Shown piece by piece: positions 33,685 to 41,254 of a stretch of DNA of 45,807 bases. Source of the stretch: Bacteroidales bacterium (GTDB lineage: Bacteria; Bacteroidota; Bacteroidia; Bacteroidales; P3); NCBI GenBank assembly GCA_009777915.1, contig WRKV01000005.1, positions 1 through 45,807 of the forward strand, written 5' to 3'. Every line of letters begins with the position of its first letter. The first letter of the stretch is position 1. Position numbers and translations under genes: made by a program. A model generated the notes under the pieces. The model was not told the DNA's origin and did no database searches. It saw only the letters and a program-made list of their open reading frames with translations.

Positions 33685-35622
33685 ATGGCAAAAATTATTG
33701 GAATTGACCTCGGAACCTCGAACTCCTGCGTAGCAGTGATGGAAGGCAACGAATCTGTTGTAATCACAAACAACGAAGGTCGCAGAACTACACCTTCAGT
33801 GGTGGCGTTTGTCGATGGTGGCGAACGTAAAATGGGTGATCCTGCCAAACGTCAGGCAATCACTAATCCTACCAAAACCGTTTTTTCAATCAAGCGTTTT
33901 ATGGGTGAAACTATGGAACAGGTGAAAAACGAAATCCCGCGTGTACCGTACAAAATAGAAGCCGGAAAAAACAATATGGCAACTATCAGTATTGATGGAA
34001 AAACGTATACACCGCAAGAAATTTCGGCGATGATCCTTCAAAAAATGAAGAAAACCGCTGAGGATTATCTCGGACAAACCGTGTCGGGTGCGGTAATTAC
34101 CGTTCCTGCATATTTCAACGATTCGCAACGTCAAGCGACCAAAGAAGCCGGAGAAATCGCCGGTCTGAAAGTTCATCGTATCATCAACGAGCCGACTGCC
34201 GCAGCATTGGCGTATGGTATCGACAAGCAGCACAAAGACAGTAAAATCGCTGTGTTCGACTTGGGTGGTGGCACGTTTGACATTTCGATTCTCGAATTGG
34301 GCGATGGCGTTTTTGAAGTGAAATCAACCAACGGCGACACACATTTGGGTGGCGATGATTTCGACCAAACCATCATCAATTGGCTTGCAGACGATTTCCT
34401 AAAAGATAAAGGTATTGATTTGCGGAAAGATCCGATGGCTCTGCAACGCTTGAAAGAGGCGGCAGAGAAAGCAAAAGTGGAATTATCAAGTTCGACATCT
34501 ACGGAAATCAATTTGCCGTATATCATGCCGGTGGAAGGCATTCCGCAACATTTGGTGAAAACGTTGACACGTGCAGAGTTTGAAAAAATCAACGATAAAT
34601 TAATTCAACGTTGTGTTGCACCTTGCGAAAAAGCCTTATCTGATGCGGGTTTGAAAGCATCACAAATTGATGAAGTCATTCTCGTTGGAGGTTCAACACG
34701 TATTCCGGCAATTCAAGCATTGGTGGAAAAAATCTTTGGAAAAGCACCTTCAAAAGGTGTGAATCCTGATGAAGTTGTAGCACTTGGTGCTGCCATTCAA
34801 GGTGCAGTGTTGACGGGCGAAGTGAAAGATGTGTTGCTCTTAGATGTAACGCCGCTTTCTCTCGGAATTGAGACTATGGGTGGTGTAATGACCAAACTTA
34901 TCGAAGCGAACACGACTATTCCGACTAAAAAATCAGAAGTATTTTCGACTGCTGCAGATAATCAACCATCGGTTGAAATCCACGTGTTGCAAGGCGAACG
35001 CCCAATGGCAGACAACAATAAAACCATCGGACGTTTCCACTTAGATGGTATTCCGTCTGCCCCTCGCGGTATTCCGAAAATCGAAGTTACGTTCGATATT
35101 GATGCCAACGGAATCTTGAATGTTTCCGCACTGGATAAAGGAACCGGAAAATCGCAACAAATCCGTATTGAAGCCTCTTCCGGACTTTCCGATGAAGAAA
35201 TCAAACGTATGAAAGCCGAAGCCGAAACCAATGCTGAAGCCGACAAAAAAGCAAAAGAAGAGGCAGATAAATTGAATGCTGCAAATGCACTGATTTTCCA
35301 AACGGAAAAACAACTCAAAGAGTATGGCGAAAAAATTTCGGAAGAAAAACGCACGCCGATTGAAGAGGCTTTGAAAGAACTGAAAGAAGCTGAAACGAGC
35401 AAAGATTTAACCAAAATCGAATCGGCTCTTGAAAAGCTGAATGCCGCATGGACAGCCGCTTCTGAGGAGCTCTATAAAGCAACACAGGAAGCACAAGGCG
35501 GTGCCTCGCCGGATCCATTTAACGGTGCAAATCCGTTCGCCGGAAATACCTCATCAACGGAGGGAGCACCACCAACAGAGGAACCTCCAATCGCAGATGC
35601 AGATTTCGAAGAAGTCAAGTAA
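33685..35622 (+). CDS. dnaK: Chaperone DnaK (Hsp70)
   Basis: The 645-residue protein begins [20 protein letters not shown]. It contains the ATPase signatures [23 protein letters not shown] and [14 protein letters not shown], the interdomain linker [15 protein letters not shown], the substrate-binding domain and an acidic C-terminal end ([11 protein letters not shown]). It refolds proteins with DnaJ and GrpE, which are not in the window. The gene has no TATCTTTGC promoter but a perfect sigma-54 site, an unusual control for this chaperone. A strong terminator follows. Confidence 0.98.
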   Translation: MAKIIGIDLGTSNSCVAVMEGNESVVITNNEGRRTTPSVVAFVDGGERKMGDPAKRQAITNPTKTVFSIKRFMGETMEQVKNEIPRVPYKIEAGKNNMATISIDGKTYTPQEISAMILQKMKKTAEDYLGQTVSGAVITVPAYFNDSQRQATKEAGEIAGLKVHRIINEPTAAALAYGIDKQHKDSKIAVFDLGGGTFDISILELGDGVFEVKSTNGDTHLGGDDFDQTIINWLADDFLKDKGIDLRKDPMALQRLKEAAEKAKVELSSSTSTEINLPYIMPVEGIPQHLVKTLTRAEFEKINDKLIQRCVAPCEKALSDAGLKASQIDEVILVGGSTRIPAIQALVEKIFGKAPSKGVNPDEVVALGAAIQGAVLTGEVKDVLLLDVTPLSLGIETMGGVMTKLIEANTTIPTKKSEVFSTAADNQPSVEIHVLQGERPMADNNKTIGRFHLDGIPSAPRGIPKIEVTFDIDANGILNVSALDKGTGKSQQIRIEASSGLSDEEIKRMKAEAETNAEADKKAKEEADKLNAANALIFQTEKQLKEYGEKISEEKRTPIEEALKELKEAETSKDLTKIESALEKLNAAWTAASEELYKATQEAQGGASPDPFNGANPFAGNTSSTEGAPPTEEPPIADADFEEVK

Positions 35623-35623
35623 G

Positions 35624-35654
35624 AAAAAAAGCACGGTAAACCGTGCTTTTTTTT
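35624..35654 (+). terminator. Terminator of dnaK
   Basis: GCACGG-TAAA-CCGTGC hairpin with a preceding A-run and a following T-run, directly after the stop codon. Confidence 0.92.
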
Positions 35655-35698
35655 GTTATTTTTTTTACATTTCGCCTTGCTATATTCAATTTTTTTTG

Positions 35699-35707
35699 TA
35701 CCTTTGC
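35699..35707 (+). promoter_or_regulatory. Promoter -7 box for the VapBC-like pair
   Basis: TACCTTTGC, 24 nt before the antitoxin ATG at 35732, preceded by a T-rich tract. Confidence 0.78.
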
Positions 35708-35731
35708 AAAAGCAAGTTAAAAGAAAAAATT

Positions 35732-35959
35732 ATGAATACCGTTTCCATACCTCAAAACACAGATTTTATTTTTCCGCTTTTATACGGAAAAATAGAGGGT
35801 TTGCCTATCGAAATGCAAAAGGAAGTTTCTCTTTTTGCCGAATTTTTGTTGAGCAAAACTTCGCATATAGTAACTCCAAAATTTGGCTCTTTGAAAGGAA
35901 AAATACATTTGTCTGCCGATTTTGACGCACCTTTGTCTGACTTTAAAGAATACATGTAA
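35732..35959 (+). CDS. VapB-like antitoxin (DUF2281-type)
   Basis: The 75-residue protein is the in-frame 3' part of the 172-residue track ORF. ATG 35732 is preferred because a promoter box lies 24 nt upstream, and the longer form would read backwards through dnaK in another frame. It contains LPIEMQKEVSLFAEFLL, GSLKGKIHLSADFDAPLSDF and ends KEYM, a pattern of DUF2281 antitoxins that neutralise PIN-domain toxins. It overlaps the next ATG by one base (TAATG), as is usual for such pairs. Confidence 0.88.
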   Translation: MNTVSIPQNTDFIFPLLYGKIEGLPIEMQKEVSLFAEFLLSKTSHIVTPKFGSLKGKIHLSADFDAPLSDFKEYM

Positions 35960-36342
35960 TGAGAGTTTTGTTAGACACACACGCTTTTCTTTGGTTTCTT
36001 GGTGGAAATTCCGAACTATCAAGCCAAGCAAGGACTATTATCGAAAACCCCGAATACGAGAAATATATAAGTATTGCGAGTTTTTGGGAAGTCGCCATAA
36101 AAAGCAGTTTAGGAAAGTTGACGCTTGATGTTCCTTTTTCAGAATTGAAAACCGAAGTATTGAAAAACAATTTTCAAATTCTGCCCATTACTTTTCAAGA
36201 CACATTGCACTTGACAAAACTTCCATTTCATCATCGCGACCCATTCGACCGCATTATTATTTCGCAAGCGAAAGAAAATAATTTAACGCTTATTTCGTGC
36301 GATGGCAACTTTGGGCAATACGAGATGAGTTTGTTGTGGTAA
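35959..36342 (+). CDS. VapC-like PIN-domain toxin
   Basis: The 127-residue PIN-domain protein has MRVLLDTHAFLWFLGG with the first catalytic Asp, SFWEVAIKSSLGKL with the Glu, and PFHHRDPFDRIIISQAKE with the late Asp residues; all acidic site positions are present. VapC proteins are RNases acting mainly on tRNA or rRNA and are inhibited by the adjacent antitoxin. The unit is intact and has its own promoter. Confidence 0.93.
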   Translation: MRVLLDTHAFLWFLGGNSELSSQARTIIENPEYEKYISIASFWEVAIKSSLGKLTLDVPFSELKTEVLKNNFQILPITFQDTLHLTKLPFHHRDPFDRIIISQAKENNLTLISCDGNFGQYEMSLLW

Positions 36343-36391
36343 CTTAAAAAAGTGGCGAGACAAACCCACCTCTTTCAATAATTGCTTGAAA

Positions 36392-37303
36392 TTACTTGAC
36401 ACACCGTAGCACGTACCCGCTACCTTTGCTGCCCCAATTCTGTGGGTAGATGTAGCCACCTGTATTAAAACTCAAGAGGAACCCGAGAGCCGTACTACTC
36501 TCCGACTGCGACCAGTAGATTCCAAAGAAACCTTGATTGAGCAACGAGCCGTCCGAGTAGCAGCTACCTCCGTAGGCACCACCCCAAATAGTGAGATATG
36601 TGTTGAGTTGAACCTGCCAAGACGTATCCTTAACCGTTTCTTGATAACGATTCTGACCGTTAAAATCTAAAGCAATATCCAAATCTATAAAATCTTGTGA
36701 AGTAGGAACTCGCCAGCCATCAGGACAAATTTCTGCGACTTCTTTTACTGCACGCCAAGAAAATAAATCGCCTTTTTGACCCGGATTGGAACGACAATCA
36801 ATGTTGAAACCACTTGTTGAGTTACCACCACTGAAAGTAGTTTTGCTACTGCAATCAACCGTCTGAACAGCATCCGACCACTCTTGCGTAATACTATTTC
36901 CGGAAATTTTCCAAGTGAAATCGGTGGCAAAAGAGGCTTTACCAAGAGATGTTTCCCAAGTGGTTTTACTTACGGTTACAACGCAAGTAGCAGTTTTTTC
37001 ACCGTCTTGCGTGGTAACGATAATGGTTGCATTTCCGGCACTCACCGCAGTAACTAAACCATTTGAATCGACTGTTGCTACGACTGTATCACTACTACTC
37101 CATGTTACCGTTTTGTTGATTGCATTGTTGGGCAACACAGTAGCAATAAGCATAAGCGTGTCATCAACGTTAAAGATGGTAGCGATCTGGTTTAGCGTTA
37201 CGCTTTCAACAGCGGTTGATTCGGTTTCTCGTTGGGGCTCTTTGTCACAAGAAATTGCAAATGCAAACGATAAAATCATCACAGAATAAAGAAGGTTTTT
37301 CAT
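36392..37303 (-). CDS. FISUMP-domain lipoprotein with Big2 Ig-like domain
   Basis: The 303-residue protein has a lipoprotein signal with Cys at residue 19 (LSFAFAISCDKEPQ). A Big2-type domain covers about 33-112 (LNQIATIFNVDDTLMLIATV, VTWSSSDTVVATVDSNGLVT). The FISUMP domain (about 125-303) carries FSWRAVKEVAEIC, GWRVPTSQDFIDLDIAL, YWSQSESS and a final YVLRCVK. It should be anchored in the outer membrane. Unlike copies A and B it has no structured RNA leader; its promoter is the hairpin cassette at 37327-37374. It converges with vapC. Confidence 0.88.
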   Translation of the reverse strand: MKNLLYSVMILSFAFAISCDKEPQRETESTAVESVTLNQIATIFNVDDTLMLIATVLPNNAINKTVTWSSSDTVVATVDSNGLVTAVSAGNATIIVTTQDGEKTATCVVTVSKTTWETSLGKASFATDFTWKISGNSITQEWSDAVQTVDCSSKTTFSGGNSTSGFNIDCRSNPGQKGDLFSWRAVKEVAEICPDGWRVPTSQDFIDLDIALDFNGQNRYQETVKDTSWQVQLNTYLTIWGGAYGGSCYSDGSLLNQGFFGIYWSQSESSTALGFLLSFNTGGYIYPQNWGSKGSGYVLRCVK

Positions 37304-37326
37304 ATGGCAATTTTAATGGTTTTTTT

Positions 37327-37374
37327 GCAAAGATACGAAAAAAAAATGAAATGCAAAGCATTTCATTTTTTTTT
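37327..37374 (-). promoter_or_regulatory. Hairpin-promoter cassette for the FISUMP lipoprotein gene
   Basis: On the minus strand the hairpin ATGAAATGC-TTT-GCATTTCAT with A/T flanks runs directly into CGTATCTTTGC. It is almost identical over 45 nt to 6402-6450. No gene ends into this hairpin, so it is not simply a terminator for an upstream gene. Confidence 0.8.
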
Positions 37375-37375
37375 A

Positions 37376-37689
37376 TTTACTATTTACCATTTACTATTTG
37401 GCGAAGCGTAAATTGTACATTTGTAAATCGTACATTGGAACCACTATTCACTAATCACTATTCACTCTTGGGTGACGCATGCCTCGCCCCTACTATTCAC
37501 TAATCACTAATCACTATTCACTAATTTTCGCATGGTTATTAACAATTTGCAAAAGTTTTCAACATTTTAACACTTTTTAACAAATTTTTTATACGAAAAT
37601 CAGGGGGTCGAGCGTTATATATATGTGAGGCGTGAACTGTGAACTGTGAACCGTGAATAGTGAATAATGAACCTAAAAATCAAATTATC
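37376..37689. other. Repeat-rich gap between FISUMP lipoprotein gene and dinD
   Basis: No gene was found. The stretch holds low-complexity repeats of ACTATTCACTAATC type (37441-37525), a degenerate GTAGGGG-family half palindrome (about 37470-37493), an 89-nt control region shared with rhuM (37534-37622), and short repeats of GTGAACTGTGAA type (37630-37672). The two short-repeat tracts are partly complementary. Confidence 0.75.
37534..37622 (+). promoter_or_regulatory. 89-nt control region shared with rhuM, copy at dinD
   Basis: The block GGTTATTAACAATTTGC...GGGGGTCGAGCGTTATATA is repeated in inverted orientation at 41087-41175 with about five to seven differences. Each copy lies upstream of its gene in the same relative orientation. 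It includes TTTTCAACATTTTAACAC and an A/T-rich TTATATATA end, but no TATCTTTGC box. The type of regulation is unknown. Confidence 0.8.
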
Positions 37690-38520
37690 ATGAAAGAAAA
37701 TGAAATCAAACAACTGTTCGAGCAATTTGAAGCTATTGCTTGTGAGTTCGAAGGTGTAGAATGCTGGAGTGCCAGAGATTTACAAAAACTCCTTGACTAT
37801 GCCGAATGGCGAAATTTTTGCAAAATCATCGACAAAGCCAAAGACGCATGTCAAAATGCAACTGCTTGTTTATCAGATCACTTTGTTGAGGTCAACAACT
37901 TGATCGAGAGAGGTAAAGGTGCTCAGTATCAAACAGATGACATCATGTTAACACGCTATGCATGTTACCTAATTGCACAAAACGGGGACACTCGCAAGCC
38001 TCAGATAGCATTTGCACAGACTTATTTTGCAGTGCAAACACGTAAGGCTGAGGTAATTGAGCAAAGATTGCTGGAATTCGAGCGAGTACAAATTCGCCAA
38101 AAGTTGACCGAGTCTGAGAAGGTTTTGTCCGGAATTTTGTACGAAAGAGGAGTCGATGACAAAGGTTTTGCCATCATCAGAAGCAAGGGCGATCAAGCAT
38201 TATTCAGTTTGAGTACGCGGAAACTTAAACACAAGATGGGTGTTCCGAAAAACCGCTCCCTCGCGGATTTCCTGCCCACCATAAGCATTAGAGCAAAGGA
38301 ATTTGCAGCAAATATGACGAGTATCAATGTGCAAAGCAAAGACCTGACCGGACAGCCAAGCATCGAAACCGAACACATCGACAACAACCTCGCCGTAAGA
38401 GAAATCCTGCAAAAGCGTGGCATCACTCCGGAAAACCTGCCGCCTGCTGAGGATGTAAAGAAAGTTGAGCGTCGCCTGCAAAGCGAACGAAAAAAACTGA
38501 ACGGCTTGCCGAATACGTGA
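37690..38520 (+). CDS. dinD: DinD-like protein (DNA-damage-inducible protein D family)
   Basis: The protein resembles E. coli DinD along its length: [23 protein letters not shown] at the N-terminus (BRO-N-like), [33 protein letters not shown] and [18 protein letters not shown], then [14 protein letters not shown]. In E. coli DinD is SOS-induced and antagonises RecA filaments. I use ATG 37690 because the first ten track residues come from a low-complexity repeat. A region shared with rhuM lies upstream, while no E. coli-type LexA box is visible. The gene is followed at once by a perfect palindrome. Confidence 0.9.
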   Translation: MKENEIKQLFEQFEAIACEFEGVECWSARDLQKLLDYAEWRNFCKIIDKAKDACQNATACLSDHFVEVNNLIERGKGAQYQTDDIMLTRYACYLIAQNGDTRKPQIAFAQTYFAVQTRKAEVIEQRLLEFERVQIRQKLTESEKVLSGILYERGVDDKGFAIIRSKGDQALFSLSTRKLKHKMGVPKNRSLADFLPTISIRAKEFAANMTSINVQSKDLTGQPSIETEHIDNNLAVREILQKRGITPENLPPAEDVKKVERRLQSERKKLNGLPNT

Positions 38521-38522
38521 AC

Positions 38523-38552
38523 CGTATGGGTCGAAAATTTTCGACCCATACG
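38523..38552. repeat. 30-nt perfect palindrome after dinD
   Basis: CGTATGGGTCGAAAA is followed by its reverse complement, then CCCCTAC. It belongs to the GTAGGGG palindrome family with changed outer arms. It lies between the convergent dinD and FISUMP genes and may serve as a two-way terminator. Confidence 0.88.
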
Positions 38553-38565
38553 CCCCTACTATTCA

Positions 38566-39957
38566 CTATGGCACATCCCGCACACAACGCAGAGCGAACC
38601 CTCCGCTCTTAGCAAGGCTGTTATGAGGGCCGACGTAGGACGCAGTCAGGCTCAGACGGAAGCCATACGTAGCACTGCTCTCTGACGAGGACCAGTAGCG
38701 CGAAGTCGCATCCGTGAGATCGCCCTGACTTGCAGTAAAGCGGGAGCCACCCCAGGTTCCGCCGTTGTTGGTTGCGGGATTGCCCGAACCGGTGTCCCCG
38801 ATATACCAAGCAACCTGAGCTTCTATCGTCTTATCATTACTTGGCACCGAGGCAGGGTCAGCATTGCCCGTACCGTCTGCCCAACGGTTATGTCCCGTGC
38901 CCCCCAAAGCCACATCTAAATTGACAAAATCCTGGCAGGTAGGTACACGCCAATCACCTGGACAGAGTTGGCCTTGATAACGAATCATGAAACAGAAATT
39001 GAAGTAATCCCCATCAAAACCATTAGTGGCATTGCGACAATCGGTTGTGATACCATTCATAGTGAATGTTGATCGAGAGTTACACGTGACAGTGCTCACA
39101 GACCCCGACCATCGCTGCGTAATCCCATTGCCGGAAATTGTGCGAGCATGTGTTTCTATATTGGGAGATCCGCCCCAACTAACAGCACCGATGTCAGGGA
39201 CATAATTTTCCCCTGCACATAGCGACAAGTCGCCTGGTGTACCAGGACAAGCGGGAACAACAATATGCTTGCCGCTCGTGTTGCTTGTAGTTGCCGTGCT
39301 CCCACAACGGTCGGTAGCCACGGCGTAGTAGTAGATGCCGTCAGTGTTTACTGTATTTGCAGGCGGTGTAAAAGTGTTGGTTTGTGCACCGTTGACAGTG
39401 CCCATGCTTATGCCGCCTGTGGTGCTTGCTGAGGTGTTCGAATACCATTGTATGGTAATCGGTGGCATGCTGCCTGCGGGTTCGGCTGTAAGAGTGAGTG
39501 GTGCGAATGCCGTGCCTATGGTGGTATAGCGTTCGCCGGTTGGTGTGACCGTGCCAATGGTGGGCGGTTCAGCATTAAGGGTAATGCTACCATGTAGCAG
39601 CTCCACGCCGCAAGTATTGCTTACCGTGTAGTGGTGCGTGCCTGCAACCGTTGGTGCTCCTTTAATAGAAACAGGCCATGCGTATTCTCGGTCGCCGAGC
39701 GGATTTGAGGCATCGCCGGAAACCGTAATGCCGGGAGGAGGAGTGGGCCTAAAGTTGGTGCGTGTCTCGTTCGTCCACCAGGTGACGATCAAGGTTTTAG
39801 CTATTACCGATGGAAATTCAATAGTTTCTATCGTGTCGCCGGGACAAAGAGTTTGATGCAAGGGTGCTGATGGACACCACTGCGGGATTGGACAATGAGC
39901 AAAACTTTTGGTTGCAAAAGCTGCGATAAAGATTAAGATTAGGGTGATTTTTTTCAT
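38566..39957 (-). CDS. Secreted FISUMP-domain protein with RNA leader (copy B)
   Basis: The 463-residue protein has a signal peptide (about 1-20) and the same N-terminal module as copy A (HCPIPQWCPSAPLHQTLCPG, about 21-130). An inserted Ig-like module of about 100 residues follows (PAGSMPPITIQWYSNTSAST), then a short Cys-rich linker. The FISUMP domain (about 270-463) carries FNFCFMIRY, DWRVPTCQDFVNLDVALGG, GGSRF, RYWSSSESS and a final GFALRCVRDVP. Copy A lacks the middle module, so the two differ by a clean module gain or loss. C-terminal residues differ strongly at clustered positions. Confidence 0.88.
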   Translation of the reverse strand: MKKITLILIFIAAFATKSFAHCPIPQWCPSAPLHQTLCPGDTIETIEFPSVIAKTLIVTWWTNETRTNFRPTPPPGITVSGDASNPLGDREYAWPVSIKGAPTVAGTHHYTVSNTCGVELLHGSITLNAEPPTIGTVTPTGERYTTIGTAFAPLTLTAEPAGSMPPITIQWYSNTSASTTGGISMGTVNGAQTNTFTPPANTVNTDGIYYYAVATDRCGSTATTSNTSGKHIVVPACPGTPGDLSLCAGENYVPDIGAVSWGGSPNIETHARTISGNGITQRWSGSVSTVTCNSRSTFTMNGITTDCRNATNGFDGDYFNFCFMIRYQGQLCPGDWRVPTCQDFVNLDVALGGTGHNRWADGTGNADPASVPSNDKTIEAQVAWYIGDTGSGNPATNNGGTWGGSRFTASQGDLTDATSRYWSSSESSATYGFRLSLTASYVGPHNSLAKSGGFALRCVRDVP

Positions 39958-39981
39958 AAGTATTTTTTGATTTTAGGGCAT

Positions 39982-40006
39982 AAAAAAAACGGACTTACAG
40001 ATCCGT
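39982..40006 (-). terminator. Intrinsic terminator of RNA leader B
   Basis: On the minus strand ACGGA pairs with TCCGT and is followed by eight T. As in copy A, the first bases of the stem are shared with the basal helix of the leader. The FISUMP ATG lies about 25 nt further on. Confidence 0.82.
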
Positions 40007-40173
40007 TATCGAGGTCGTGAGAACTACCCATGTACAAGAACAAGCAAGCCCGCACCGCAGGCGTTACATTCTCTTGTACACTCAGAAGTTTCTCACGTTT
40101 CGATAACAAGAATTTAGCAACCGCTATATTTTATGTTTTCGTTTATTTACATATTTTTTAATTAAAATTAGAC
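39982..40173 (-). ncRNA. Structured leader RNA upstream of FISUMP gene, copy B
   Basis: Same architecture and nearly the same length as copy A. The 5' AAAATATAGCG...TTGCTA hairpin lies at about 40113-40131. Helices are TCGATAAC/GTTATCGA (40100-40107 with 40005-40012), TTCTCACG/CGTGAGAA (40090-40097 with 40016-40023) and TCTTGTACA/TGTACAAGA (40072-40080 with 40031-40039). The apical loop keeps AAGCCCGCA (plus-strand reading). All three helices differ in sequence from copy A while base pairing is kept, which is strong evidence for RNA structure. Function is unknown. Confidence 0.78.
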
Positions 40174-40174
40174 T

Positions 40175-40222
40175 GCAAAGATACGAAAAAAAAATGAAAT
40201 GCAAAACATTTCGTTTTTTTTT
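40175..40222 (-). promoter_or_regulatory. Hairpin-promoter cassette for RNA leader B
   Basis: The minus-strand -7 box TATCTTTGC (40175-40183) is directly preceded by a GAAATG/CATTTC hairpin with A/T flanks (40186-40222). It is a further copy of the cassette at 6402, 37327, 41180 and 42505. Confidence 0.78.
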
Positions 40223-40224
40223 CT

Positions 40225-40252
40225 GTAGAGACGTGGCATGCGTCGCCCCTAC
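40225..40252. repeat. 28-nt imperfect palindrome, GTAGGGG family
   Basis: GTAGAGACGTGGCA pairs imperfectly with TGCGTCGCCCCTAC. It lies just beyond the 3' end of the rhuM remnant and may have replaced its original end. Confidence 0.7.
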
Positions 40253-40256
40253 GGAT

Positions 40257-41037
40257 TCACACCGGCGGGCGAAATCCGATTTTCGAAAAGGCAAACCATT
40301 TTTTGCCAAGGTCTTTCAGCGATGCACCGATATGGTAAGTGTCGTTGTCAATCAACAAAAACCGGTCGTGTGAGCGGTCGAAAGTGTGAATTGTTATGGG
40401 AGGATATTGTGCGTTGTGCCGTTGCAAATCCGGTCTGAACCACGATTTTGACAAGATTAACACGATTATCAAGATTAAATTTGTCACAACTAAAATCTTG
40501 GTAATCTCGAAAATCTTGAGAAAATCTTGGTTCAGACAAATCGGAAACGAAAGCGTATGCATCAAAAACCTGCCCATCATAAAAGATACCCTCGACTGGT
40601 GGTAGGGCTGCTTTCACGAAAAACGCAATTTGTTTTTCGTTCTCAAGTGTGCGGTCCTCTAAGCGTTCAAAGCGTTGGTTTATGGCATATCCTTTGATGA
40701 GGTAGTCTTTCAGGACGCTGGTTGCCCATTGGCGGAACAAAATACCCTGCCGAGATTTCACGCGATATCCAACGGATATGATCATATCAAGGTTATAGTG
40801 CTCAACCTCATATATTTTACCGTCTGTGGCAGTATGTGCAAAATTTGCACATACTGAATTTTTGTCTAACTCCCTTTCTTTGAAAATGTTAAGAATGTGT
40901 TTTGTAATAACAGAGCGGTTTCTTTGAAAAAGCATGCCCATCTGTGCTTGCGTAAGCCAAACGGTTTCCTCCTCCATACGGACTTCCAATTTCATGGAGC
41001 GGTCAGGCTGATAAATGGCAATTTGATTTGTTTCCAT
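40257..41037 (-). pseudogene. Broken RhuM-family gene
   Basis: Codons from ATG 41037 encode about 165 good RhuM residues: LTQAQMGMLFQRNRSVITKH, YEVEHYNLDMIISVGYRVKS, GILFRQWATSVLKDYLIKGY and VEGIFYDGQVFDAYAFVSDL. A 105-nt inverted-repeat element (40433-40537) follows and replaces the expected middle part. The family's C-terminal part (DLQRHNAQYPPITIHTFDRS, GASLKDLGKKWFAFSKIGF) continues in a different frame, the track ORF 40257-40580, and ends abnormally at a palindromic repeat. The track ORF to 40348 is thus a truncated fusion. RhuM function is poorly known. The promoter region is shared with dinD. Confidence 0.85.
40433..40537. mobile_element. 105-nt MITE-like element inside rhuM
   Basis: It is bounded by inverted repeats GTCTGAACC and GGTTCAGAC. 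Inside are repeated AATCTTG/CAAGATT units in both orientations. It has no coding capacity and interrupts the conserved reading of RhuM. No clear target duplication was seen. Confidence 0.7.
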
Positions 41038-41086
41038 AATTTTCGATTTTTCGTTAATAATTTTTCGAGATTTATATCCCGTTACC

Positions 41087-41175
41087 TATATAACGCTCGA
41101 CCCCCCGATTTTCGTATAAAAAATTTCTTAAAAAGTGTTAAAATGTTGATAACTTCCGCAAATTGTTAATAAACC
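41087..41175 (-). promoter_or_regulatory. 89-nt control region shared with dinD, copy at rhuM
   Basis: Inverted copy of 37534-37622, 50 nt upstream of the rhuM start. The order relative to the gene is the same as for dinD: the AACAATTTGC end is distal and the GGGGGTCGAGCG end proximal. Confidence 0.8.
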
Positions 41176-41179
41176 CACG

Positions 41180-41227
41180 AAAAAAAAACGAAACGCTATG
41201 CATTTCGTTTTTTTTTCGTATCTTTGC
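41180..41227 (+). promoter_or_regulatory. Hairpin-promoter cassette for the fic gene
   Basis: An ACGAAA/TTTCGT-based hairpin with A/T flanks runs into CGTATCTTTGC (box 41219-41227), 27 nt before the fic ATG. The neighbouring rhuM gene points away, so no transcript needs ending here from upstream on the plus strand. Confidence 0.8.
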
Positions 41228-41254
41228 AAAATATTTGTAGGAAACTACTGTAAT

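Noticed and set aside
37441-37525. ACTATTCACTAATC repeats as a small CRISPR array
   Set aside because: The units are 7-18 nt, irregular and without unique spacers. No cas genes are in the window.
39982-40173. Leader RNAs as integron attC sites
   Set aside because: Long folded palindromes near cassette-like genes suggested attC, but I found no proper RYYYAAC/GTTRRRY ends, no integrase, and each unit has its own promoter and terminator.
40257-40580. 107-residue minus-strand ORF as an independent gene
   Set aside because: Its C-terminal part is the frame-shifted end of RhuM and its N-terminal part is the inserted repeat element. It is counted as part of the pseudogene.
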